DNA from: Mactra quadrangularis | Lineage: Eukaryota; Mollusca; Bivalvia; Venerida; Mactridae | DNA: 64,000 bases | NCBI GenBank assembly: GCA_025267735.1 | Contig: CM046303.1 | Coordinates: 39,135,380-39,199,379, forward strand | Reading direction: 5' to 3' | Shown here: one piece after another, positions 37,201 through 49,200 of the stretch | How positions within the stretch are numbered: position 1 is the stretch's first letter | Layout of the letters: each line of letters begins with the position of its first letter | Translations under genes and position numbers: made by a program | Notes under the pieces: model-generated | Seen by the model: the letters and a program-made list of their open reading frames with translations, nothing else | The model's database searches: none | Told to the model about the DNA's origin: nothing

Positions 37201-40200
37201 ATAAGTAACATGAAATTAGTTCACCAAATTTATATGAGGGTAGCCTATGTGTCAAGGATGTTCCCTATTGGTTTTGAGGCCCCTGGGTCAAAGGTGAAGG
37301 TCACAGGGGCATCATATGGAAAAACCTTGTCCGGACAATAACTTGACAATGATTGTACCTAGGTTAACAAATTTTATGTGGATCAGCCCATTTGTCAAGG
37401 AGTAATGTGCTGATAGCTCTTTGGTAGAGGATGTTCCCTTTTGATTTGGAGACCCCAGGGTCAAAAGTCAAAGTCACTGAGACTTAATTTATATTGAAAC
37501 ATTTTCCGGACAATAACTCAATAATGATTGTACCTAGGTTTACCGAATTTTATTTAAGGGTAGCCTAAATGTCTAGCATATGCCCCTTTGGTTTTAGGCC
37601 CCTGGGTGAAAGGTCAAAGTCACAATGAAATCATGAGGAAAAACCTTGTCCAACAACCAACTTTATCTAAGATCACCAAATTTTATGTATCAATACTCTT
37701 TGGGTCAAGGGTGAGAACTTTTTGGTTCTGAGGCCCCAGGGTCAAGGTCACTGGAAGTTTGTATGGGAAAACTTTGTGCCGGTGATAACTCAACCATGGC
37801 TGTACCTCGGTTCTCAAAATCTTTGCTTCGGATAGCACTCTAGTTAAGGATGGGACCTATTCCGGGGTCATTGGTCAAGGTCACAGGGACTTCATATGAG
37901 ATAGAACACTGCATGGACTGCACACGGGTGTATAATGCCCCACCCAGCGGAGCTCTTGTTTTAACACATAATCTATTTTAGCTAACCTGACCCACATGGG
38001 TCAAGTTAGAAAACACTCCAAATATTAAAAGAAATTATAGAAATATTTTGGAAAGCATTGTAACTTTTGCGACCACAACTATAATAATAAACTGAAAATT
38101 TTGCCTTCTAATGCCTTAAGGCCAGTATAAATTAATTCCTAGATTATCATCCCCGCCCGCCCCCTGTTTTTCGTGCCGCCCCGAAAATTTTATTTTGACC
38201 AAAAAAAAATTTACGCAAAAATGTCTGTATGCCGGTACGCGCCGTATAATTGATTGATGTGTCGCGCTTTAAACTAAGTTTTAGCTTCAAGGGTCATAGT
38301 TGAATCAAGATCTCGGATCGAAAACAAATGTAGCGTATGTTACGTCCGCCTATTTGATGTAATCAACCAATCAGCGATGCGCCCTACGCGGGGGTGCAGT
38401 TAGTATACACGCTTCAAATACGGATAACAAGTAACTCCTTTGTTTATCGATCACCCCTGTGTATTTTGTCGTCTATTAAGACCAATCGGCGACCGCTCAA
38501 AAAATCAATAGTGCTACATGTCGGCCCAATAAGATTGATTACGTAATCAAACTATTGCAATTAACAAACATGCGACAAACTGTTATAATGCATTGATTTA
38601 AGTACATAAGCTTTTGGATGCAAGCCGTTAAATCGATAATTGTATTGAATTATGAGCATTTTGTGACGCAGTTTAAACAGACGTATAATAGCAAGTTTGC
38701 AAATGTGTTGTTTTTTTTAAAGACAATTAAAGTTGACCACAATAATAAACTCTGAATAAATGATAGTAATAATAGTTGAATTCCACGTCAAAATAATCGA
38801 TGATACATATCATTTTACAACAAATAAAGTTTTTTATTTCGTACTGTCATACATTTTCGCGACCGACGCTATCGCCAATAAAGTGAAACATCGTTCAAAT
38901 TACGTTGTATTTTAATTATATTTTATCATTTTGATTTTCAGATTTTCTTAATTTAGCAATAAGAAAGGGGAAATTCCCTTATTTTTTCGATTTAAAGATT
39001 GAACATCGGTTGTTTATGTGATTTTTTTTAAATATTCGTCACATAATCCATCTGTTAAAATAGTGTTTTAGACTCTAAAAACAATAAATAGCATCTATTG
39101 CTACATGAAAAGCATGGTTTAACAAAAGGTATGATGTTCATAGCAGATTGTAGTTTTAAAGAAAATATTTAAACAAAGAAAGGTCAAAATTTAGGACATT
39201 TATAGCATATTTTTAAAATGGCCCTTAATGATTTTATCTCTGTTGATGAACATATACCAGCAAGCAAACATGCTAAACCAGAAGATCTGATCAATTGAAA
39301 TGAAAAATAGATATTTTTAGTTTACTTTTTGATACAAAATCACTATATTCTGTGAATTTTACAAAATTTAAGTTACAACAAAGGCATTGCCGTACTGAAA
39401 GTGATTTTATACATGGCTCTGTTTGTCAAATGTGACAGAAACTACAACGTAAATGTTGCTTTATAAAATCTCATGCAGAAAATATGGGACTCCAACTTTT
39501 GACTGTGGGACTACTTTTCACAGAATTAAAGAGAGTCTTGGGCGCCTACTTGTAAAATCCTAGCGAGAACCCTGAAATCTTAATAATTGAAGTTATTGCA
39601 TAAAGCTACAACAACAACATTAAAATCTATGGACAAAAAGGCGTGAAGCATAGTTTGACACCTGAAAATTTGATTTTGACCCCTGAAAATTTGATTTTGA
39701 CCCCTGAAAATTTTGACTGAAGGGTCATTGACCCTTGAGTCTGAAAGTCTAGTTCAAGCCCTGACTCTACCCTGAAAGATTGGTTTGGGTGCAGTTACCC
39801 AGATACCAATTCAATAATAGAACTCTACAATGACTTTATCATGGGGAATCTTGACAAGTGTGCTCTACATCCAGACTAAATAAACAGCAAAATAAAGTCA
39901 TCGGCGGGTCGGTCGAAAAAAGATCTAACAGGATGAGAGGCCGTAGGCCGAGGAAAGCAGTTTAAAACACTATTCCTGACATCGAGGGTCAACAGTTTGA
40001 CTGTTCTCAAATCACACATGAAATAATTGTTTTATTACCTGATCAATTATTTTACATTTTAACTATTTTAACAGTACTTGACATGTTTACATCTGCTTAA
40101 TCAAGATTGATGGACGCTTGGTGCATTCCAATGCATCTAGTAAATCCTAAAATCACGTAACAGTTACTTCCCCTTTTATAAGTACAGTAACAGTCCGAAT

Positions 40201-43200
40201 AACATTGCTCAGAGCATGCGCAGGAAACAGTCAAAACTATTGACCAGTCAACAGTTCACTCAGAAAACAGTTAAAAATATCGAATTACACTTATATAAGC
40301 AATCGGGTAAGAAAACACATTACCTTTAATCAATGTACATTGTATATATATTTCAGGATAATAAACATTTACATGATTATAATGTTGATGATAGAGTTAA
40401 AGATTTTATAAAAGCTGTTGAAGAACAGGTAATAAAATGTTGTTTTGTTTAAATAAATGCATCTGTAATATTATATTATAAGTTAGATGTTTTGGACAAC
40501 AATACTTGGTTTACTTGTTGGATGATGATACGAGGGCAAGTCAATTAATAACCGGCTTAACCTATTTGGTGTCGAGATCTACCTCTTCCTTTTTCAATGT
40601 CATTTCCCTTTAGGACTATGCGTTTAAGCGCTAACAGCCCAGGCCAACGTTGTTTAAGCGCTAACAGCCCAGATATGAAGAAGTCAGGGTCCTTTCCATT
40701 CAATCACTCCTCAACTGCTGCCAGGACAGCAGATGGTTGAGTCTTGAACTTCTTTGGCCTTGGAGATCCTGGCCTTACCCACTGATGACTCTTGGCTTTA
40801 TTTTCTGGTTCATAATAATGTATCCAAGTCTCATCTACAGTAACTAGATGCAAAAAGAGATTACATACTGATGCTGTCATAGCCATTTGCTTATTGCTAA
40901 GGGATTTTTGGACCCAAGCTTGCGCATCCTTTAACGATCATGCAAGATTGTTGAAATGGTACCATGTGGAATGCCTAATGCTTGTGCTATTCCTTAGCCT
41001 ATCTAAATATACCAGGTCTCTGACTTTATGTCATTGGCTGCTTATTTATTGACTTGCCCTCGTAGTTATATTATATGATAAGCTTCTCCTCTTTAAGAAT
41101 TATATTTAAATACTATGGTTCTTATTTTTTGTGTAAAATCATTGAACATTTTTGTTTATTCATCACGGCAGACATTTAGGAAAAAGCTTGCTTTAAGTAT
41201 AATCTGTACATAAACAGCAATAATTACAGGATGGACTCAAGATTAACTTATGTTTAACAAACTACAGTTAAATCTTGATTATCTGAATTTGAAGGGACTG
41301 AAAATTTGGATAATCCATTATTTTGGTCCAAGTTCCAAGTGGTTGTTATATATGAACATTAATTAGTTCGGCAGACCCGCGTCGATAATGCAGTTGGTAG
41401 AGCGCCGCGATTTGGAATCTCTTGTCTTGAGGGGGTATGGGTTGGAATCCCACTTGGGGAGGTTATACCCTTCCATGAAAATTTGTCAATAATGTCAATT
41501 TTCCTCCATTGATAAGATAATATGGAGAAGTTTCCGGCCTTGTGGAAGGGTAGGCGAGTACTGGTTATAGACAAGGGTGCAGGAAAGCTAGGTTATGTGC
41601 GCTAGATGCCGTAAAATGACCTAATTGTGTTGACATGGTGTTACAACCCAATAATAATAATAATAATAATAATAATTATGATATTGTTTTATATTGTAGG
41701 CATTACATTACAAGACTAATCATATAATAATGACAATGGGATCAGATTTTCAATATCAGGATGCTCATCATTGGTATAAAAATATGGATAAATTAATTAA
41801 ATATACTAACATGCTGGTAATAGTTTTATCATTTAATTGAATATTATAGTATAACAATTACAATCTGATGAAAACCCAATCTAAAATTATACACTTGCAT
41901 ACTCGCTTATTTTAGATCTAACTACTTCATATCATGGGTCACGTTCAGCTGACCTTTATAATTTGAAAAAGCCATCCAATCACAGCCTGTAAATCGTCGG
42001 TGTCGATATTAAACATCGTAGCTCAAAAATGCAAAGTTTTCAGGAGATGGAAACAAATGTCTCAATATTTTATTAGTGTGTCCTTGAAATTGAAGTTTTG
42101 AATGAAGATCAAACTAATGAAGATACAATACGTAGTATATGTATAACTTGTGTAATTCATACCAATTTTTAGTAATGGTAGCTACGATATTTTTTCACTT
42201 AGATTTTTATCATTTTTTTGGAGCTACGACTATTTGTCTTGTAGCTACAGAATAGGAATTGAATCGCTTTCTTTACAGTGAGTCGATGAATTATGTTTCA
42301 TTCTTATCAAACTGATGATAATAAATGATTAATACAAAAATGTAGTTCTTGATTAGTGTTTACAATCTAGTACTGTGGTAGTTTGGTAACGTGGTGCAGT
42401 GTTCATGTGCAGAATTTCGAACCTAGCTTAAAATGGACTCCTTATTGCAAATTTGCTAAAAGTATGGACTTACCTTTTTCATTCTATCTATACGTACGTA
42501 TTAGCTATTGTGTGTGTTTATTTTACCTTATTTGTCGCCACATACCAACTCCTGTGCGGCGACAGATTAGCTAACGCATGACCACATTTTAACTATGTAA
42601 TAGCTTGTATTTAGCCACGTAATAGCATTATTTTTAAAAACATTTTCACAATGACTCTTTCATGACACAGTGCGCAAATGAGGTAAGTGCTAACAATACT
42701 AAAAAAAGTTGTTAATTATTTTTCACAAATAAGAATATTATTATCCATGAGCCAGTGGTAACATACGAGTTTTCAAAATAAGCAAGGATGCTGGTTTGAA
42801 TCCCACTAAAGCTAATTACTATACCCAATTATGACATCTTGACAAGACAGTAAGGCAATTTTCTCCAGAAATAAGGTACAATATTATAGAGATTTTAATT
42901 TCCTCTGGTATACAAGTACTGGTTATAGACAAGTGTCCAGGAAAGCCAGGGTTGAATCTAAAAGGACGTTGAACAATCAAAACAAATAACAGAAAAAAAA
43001 AACTTTGAGCAAAGAACTTTATTTCCATACAAATTTGAGAACAGAACAAAATTGTCTTATGGACAAATCTAACTGTAAACATAAACAAAAAAACAATGTT
43101 ACGATACACTTACTATGGTTGAAATTAATTATTATGGCCTTGCTTAAAAAATAGTTGATATATTTGTTAGGGAGTGATAGTATCACACATAATAAAATGA

Positions 43201-46200
43201 TAAGTTACAAAATGTTGTTAACATTTATTATGTAGAAAATTTAGTAAGCACTTTGTCATATCTATTTAATGTAGTATTGTCAAAGTAAATTAATTTGAAA
43301 GTCCACTTTGTAATGTACAATGTTCTAATGGAAAACGCATAAAAGTGTATTTTCAACATAATACGTAAGACAAAATTTAAACAAACTGCAAACATTTAAA
43401 CATACATAATAGCGATTAAAATTACTGTAAATGTGTACAGAATAACATTTAGGGTATCATTTAGTATTGACTGGCAATTCGTCATAGAATGAGTGATAGT
43501 CTTTTGGAAGAACGCTTTTGATATCCTGTAAGTGTTTATATTTAGTAAGCTTCAGTGGAAGTTTTCTAGAATACAGCGATGTCGGTTTATCTTTCAAACT
43601 GGGATTGCTGGTCTTTCTAGAGGGCAGCTCTTGAAACTCGTTTTCATAATCTGTCTTGTATGAAATGGTACCATCAACAGAGTACATGAGAACACGTAAA
43701 TCATTTACTGTTTTTGATCCGACTCCGATTCCTGGACGAAATGACATATATTAGTTTTGGTGACTATAGTCTAAGAAAAACGTGTAGTCTAGATACTTCA
43801 CCTTATACGGCTTAATTGTTCGAGCAGATTGTATTAGATTCACATAATCATTTGGAACGTGAATATTTCTGTTTCGTAGTTTATGTTCTATTACACTATG
43901 CATTGAATTGCATTCCATGTGTGTGTGGCCTTTTTCCAAGTACATTGTATTTATGTTCAATCATAACCTGTTTACTTTTGGCAAAAACTGATAGGGCATT
44001 TGAAAGAGTTACATTAAGGTTTTGATAACCGCAGCCATCTGTGTATATTATAACATTTTGAGTTTCCTCAAGCACATGTGTTTCAAGATAGTCAATTAGG
44101 CACGAAGTGAAATTAGCCGTTAATTCTCCATCTACCTCGTGCCAGAAATAACAAACGGCATCATGTGACACCAAATCAAATATTGTGTAATTATGACATG
44201 ATAATTTTGTTTTGTAGTACAAACTTAACTAGCGTTTAGTTTTGGACAAAGAAGAAGACTTTGTAAGTCTGCTGTAATGATAAGTGTTTTACCATTGCTT
44301 TCAGATGCTGCTTTCTTATCTGCAATTTTAGAAATGTTGGCAGAATTCTTTTTTCGTATATGTTCAGTATAATCATATTCGTTAATAGTTCCTGTTGTAT
44401 AGCCTGTGCATATATCACATAGATCTTTCTTTGTTTATATATACTTAGATTCATACTGTTAAATAATTCAGTGAAAATTGTACGACCAAGAGCTTCTTTG
44501 GATTCAACCTCACACCTGTCTTTATATTCCCTATACAAGTCAGTAAAATTGGTAAAAGTTGGCTCAATGTACTCCTTGCTAGATGATGACCTGCAATAAT
44601 GTGAAGGAACTTTTGGTAAATTTACCAAGAATTGTCTAGCAAATTCCTTAACTAGCATTTTATCATTGCGTGGCAGTTTGGTTACTTTTGGTGACGGCAT
44701 TCCATAATTTGAATCTTGAATCCAATGATACATCATTTTTTCGCCAATTCCTAGTGTGGACAAAAACATTTCTTTGCATACAATTAACCTGTTTTCGCCA
44801 ATTCTGAGAAAATAGGTATATGAATACTCTCTCCTCTTGTGATCATCAGGGGTTTTTATTCGTTCAATTAAACTTGAGACATACACTTTTTTCAGCCCAA
44901 CTCATATGGTACCAAAACTTAGAAAAGATTGCTTGTCTCTCTGTTTCTTTAACATCCATACATTTACGTCCTTCTTTATAGTTTCGACATTTTTTACCAC
45001 ACTTACTTTCGGTCAGAATTCGTTCACCTTTTTCAATTATATATTCATTTTTCCCTGTGTCACTTTTCTTTTGACCAAGATATTTCAAGCTGTGTTGGCG
45101 AAGGTTTTTATTTCTCTTTCCAACATGTTTTGTAGATTCAATTTCATTTTGCAATTTTTCTATTTCACTTGATTCTACTATTTCCTCATGATCTATTTGA
45201 TTTGAACATTCATCAATTTCTTTTTCAACAAGAGCAGCTACTTCATCGATGAAAGAAGAGTCTGAATCAATTATTGAATCAATTTCATTCTCGAAAGTTA
45301 CTTCATTAGTGATAGGTACTTCAGAGACTGAATCAGTTACATTCTCGAAAGTTACTTCATTAGTGATAGGTACTTCAGAGACTGAATCAGTTTCTTCCTC
45401 GAAAGTTACTTCATTAGTGATAGGTACTTCAGAGACTGAATCAGTTACATTCTCGAAAGTTACTTCATTAGTGATAGGTGCTTCAGAGACTGAATCAGTT
45501 TCATTCTCGAAAGTTACTTCATTAGTGATAGGTACTTCTGAAATTGAATCACTATCACTTGAGTTACTAGAATCTGACAAAGGATTGTAATTGAGAAAAT
45601 CACTGCTAAATATGTCTTTATAACTGAACTTTTTCTTTTTTTTGACTAGTACATAATCAGGATCACGGACATCATCATCGTATTCAGATTCCTCAGAATT
45701 ACTGATTTCGTCATTAGGAAGAGATAAAACTTTTCAATTTTTTTTCTGACCGAGAGGCTGAATCTTCAGACTCATAATTATTATTGTCATCAACACATTT
45801 GTTATGTTTTTGCTTTGACAAAGACTGTTTAATGTCGTATGTAAAGCTGGTATTTTTATACGCCCGTTTTGAAAAAACGGACGTATTATGTTATGATGTT
45901 GTCTGTCTGTCCGTCCGTGGACAATTGCTTGTCTGGATGATAACTCAAGAAAGGAGATACCTAGGTTCCTCAAATTTTGTACAAATTTTGAGACCCCAGG
46001 GTCAAAGTTCAAGGTCACTGGGACTTAAAATAGGTAAAACTTGTCCAAACAATAACTCAACAACGACTATACCTTGGTTCACAAAATTTTATGTAAGAGT
46101 AGCCCATGTGTCAAGGATGTGCCCTTCAGGTTTATGGGGCCCCAGGTTCAAAGGTCAAGGTCACAGAGGCATCATATGCAAAAACTTTGTCCGGACAATA

Positions 46201-49200
46201 ACTGAACCACCAATGTACCTAGGTTCACCAAATTTTATGTGAGAGTAGCCCTTGTGTCAAGGATATGCCCTATTGTTTTTTGGGCCCCTGGGTCAAAGGT
46301 CAAGGTAACCGGGGCATCATATTGAAAAACATTGTCCGAGTAATAACTCAACAATGACTGTACCTAGGTTCACTAAATTTCATGTGAGAGTAGCCCATGT
46401 GTCAAGGATGTGCCTTATCAGTTTTGGGGAAACAGGGTTAAGTTTAAACCTTCAACCAGAAGATATCAAATTTCCAAGCAGTGACTTCAAATGTTCAATT
46501 AATATGTAAATAAAGTCAAAATGGCAAGCAATGAAAAACTTGTCCAGACAATAACTGAACTACCAATGTACCTAGGTTCACCAAATTTTATGTGAGAGTA
46601 GCTCTTATGTCAAGGATATGCTCTATTGGTTTTGGGGCTCCTGGGTCAAAGGTCAAGGTCACAGGGGCATCATATTGAAAAACCTTGTCCGGACAATAAC
46701 TCAACAATGCCTGTACCTAGGTTCACCAAATTTCATGTGAGAGTAGCCCATGTGTCAAGGATGTTCTCTATTGGTTTTGGGGCCCCTTGGTCAAGTTTAA
46801 ACCTTTAACCAGAAGGTATCAAATTACCAAGCAGTGACTTCAAATGTTTAATCAATATGTTAATAAAGTCAAAATGGCAAACAATGGAAATAATGCTATA
46901 TTTAATAAGTTACATGACATTAGTTCACCAAATTTTATGTGAGGGTAGCCCATGTGTCAAGGATGGTCCCTATTGGTTTTGAGGCCCCTGGGTCAAAGGT
47001 GAAGGTCACAGGGGCATCATATTGAAAAACCTTGTCCGGACAATAACTAAACAATGATTGTACCTAAGTTAACAAATTTTATGTGGATCAGCCCATTTGT
47101 CAAGGAGTAATGTGATGATAGCTTTTTGGTAGAGGATGTTCCTTTTTGATTTGGAGACCCCAGGGTCAAAAGTCAAAGTCACTGGGACTTAATTTATATT
47201 GAAACATTTTCCGGACAATAACTCAAAAATGATTGTACCTAGGTTCACCAAATTTTATTTAAGAGTAGCCTAAATGTCTAGCATATGCCCCTTCGGTTTT
47301 AGGCCCCTTGGTCAAAGACTCAAAGGTCAAAGTCACAATGAAATCATGAGGAAAAACCTTGTCCAACAACCAACTTTATCTAAGATCACCAAATTTTATG
47401 TATCAATACTCTTTGGGTCAAGGGTGAGAACTTTTGGTTCTGAGGCCCCAGGGTCAAGGTCACTGGAAGTTTGTATGGGAAAACTTTGTGCCGGTGATAA
47501 CTCAACCATGGCTGTACCTAGGTCCTCAAAATCTTTGCTTTGGATAGCCCTCCAGTTAAGGATGGGACCTATTCCGGGGTCATTGGTCAAGGTCACAGGG
47601 ACTTCATATGAGATAGAACACAGCATGGACTGCACACGGGCGTATAATGCCCCGCCCAGCGGAGCTCTTGTTATGCTTGGTTTTTGCATTCTTTTTCAAG
47701 GCAAGCTGAACGATACGTTGTCCTCGAGAGAACATTGTTATTGCATTGATACAATCGCAGTCCTAATTCGACAGCCTAACTTATCTTTAAGTTGGTTGAT
47801 AAAATTATGTGATGATTTTACTTGGTCAAATGATGTTATGAAACCTCTTAGCTGCAAAAGAATGACACTAACTGTTAACAAATTGTCGGAATGAAATGTC
47901 GTAGCTATCATCTTAATGACGTAACATAAAACAGGCATTCATTATTTTCAGTTGGAAATATCGTACCTTTCAAACATGCATAATTTTGCAGTTATTATTA
48001 TTAAATGCAGCTTTCATTGTGTTTGATTAAACACATAATCCACTCTAATTCATTAATGTTCAGCAATTTCATCTACTGCGTAATCTATTTGAAAATGAAT
48101 TGGTGGTGTAAAAACAATATTTTGCTTTCAATTTTTTGCTCTCACAAAAATGTCTTTAGGATCAAAAACAGCTATATTTTGTATGATATAATATAAAAAT
48201 AAACAAGTCAAAATAACTTACAGTTCAAGGAATGGTTACTGGTGTAGCTAAAACAACAAAATAAGATGTTTATCTCCACTCCAAAATTCTGTCCTGCTCT
48301 GACATCATTGCGACTTTTCCTCCGTCATAACAGGGGGCCAATCAAACTACGATGTTTTGTTGCATGACACGTTAATTGGGTTTTAATTGGAGTAGAGGTA
48401 CGAGATATAGACGAAAATATGCGCAAAGTGGAAGAGATTCAGATAAAAACAATTAGATTTTTTGTAATTTTTGGAGCTACGAGGTTTAATATCGACACCG
48501 ACGAAATAATACAACCATTAAATTTGCTTGCTAACCTCCTTCTAAAAATGGAATTTATGAAATCATGTTGCTATTAATAGTGTTTTGCCCAGATGAATAC
48601 TACACATTGATAGGTGCTATGCTCTGAGAGATAACAAGAGATCATATATGACAGGGGTCTATATGTAAGTACTGTCTACAAATTGCAGGACAGTAGTCTT
48701 AGAGACAATATTTAATAAAGTTGATTTTCAATTTAATTTTGTTATTTTTTATGTTGTATCAAGCTATGATATCAATAATAGGATATAATCTTTAGAAGTG
48801 CTGATATTTGTCATTTAGGTAAACATGTACATAATTCTACATCACTTTTGTATTCTCTTTGAACAGGATTGTTTCCATTTATATGTATACATATGTTGGT
48901 ATTATGTCAGATACATGGCAAATATACATTTGTATTTATAGCAGTGGCTCATTAGTTGGGAAGCATGCTAAGGGATTAAAAGGTTGCGGGTTCTCTCTAG
49001 GGGCACTGCTAATTTCCTTGAGCTAGAAATTTACCTACAGTTGTTCCACTTCACCCAGGTGTAAATGGGTACTGTTAGGGATTGCCTGTAAAATTGGCTG
49101 AACATGTACATGTAAAGCAGACTTAAACCCTTATAGATCTAGTTAACTTTTTAACTATAAGTTACTCTTACTGATATATTTATACATACACCTAGATAAG

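Larger units (their letters stand above)
43457..47735 (-). pseudogene. Broken RNase H-fold transposase of the intron 6 element
   Basis: Starts at the ATG at 47733-47735 ([18 protein letters not shown]). It is cut by an inserted element (45854-47672) and resumes at about 45853 in a compatible frame. Domain order: acidic Ser-rich N-terminus with 54-bp repeats; [17 protein letters not shown]; a [10 protein letters not shown] region; [22 protein letters not shown] (near 44410); [15 protein letters not shown] (near 44255); [27 protein letters not shown] (near 44030); [17 protein letters not shown] (near 43910); and [13 protein letters not shown]. The DLQ and YTD aspartates fit an RNase H catalytic core. 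Frame breaks lie near 45740, 44890, 44430, 44228 and 43955, plus an in-frame stop at 43751-43753. I recall similar uncharacterised proteins in aphids, Hydra and oysters. The family name is not certain. Confidence 0.7.
41995..48503 (-). mobile_element. DNA transposon with TIRs, 4-bp TSD and RNase H-like transposase (Sola-like?)
   Basis: CGTCGGTGTCGATATTAAAC at 41995 and its inverse ending at 48503 form ~35-bp TIRs with two differences, extending through TCGTAGCTC and AAAA. Both are flanked by AAAT (41991-41994 and 48504-48507). GTAGCTACGA-type words recur inside the left end (42008, 42179, 42221, 42240). The element holds a broken transposase on the minus strand (43457-47735), a SINE copy and an AGGTCA-rich element (45854-47672). 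Without the latter it would be about 4.7 kb. A 4-bp duplication is known for Sola elements. That assignment is inference. Confidence 0.8.

Noticed and set aside
35464..37341. ORFs of 65-102 codons in the AGGTCA-rich element
   Set aside because: They are translations of the ~146 bp tandem unit (recurrent [14 protein letters not shown] phrases), with no independent coding evidence. The same applies to ORFs in 45784-47894 and 11893-12138.
45249..45590. 113-codon + strand ORF
   Set aside because: Antisense shadow of the 54-bp repeat in the minus-strand transposase.
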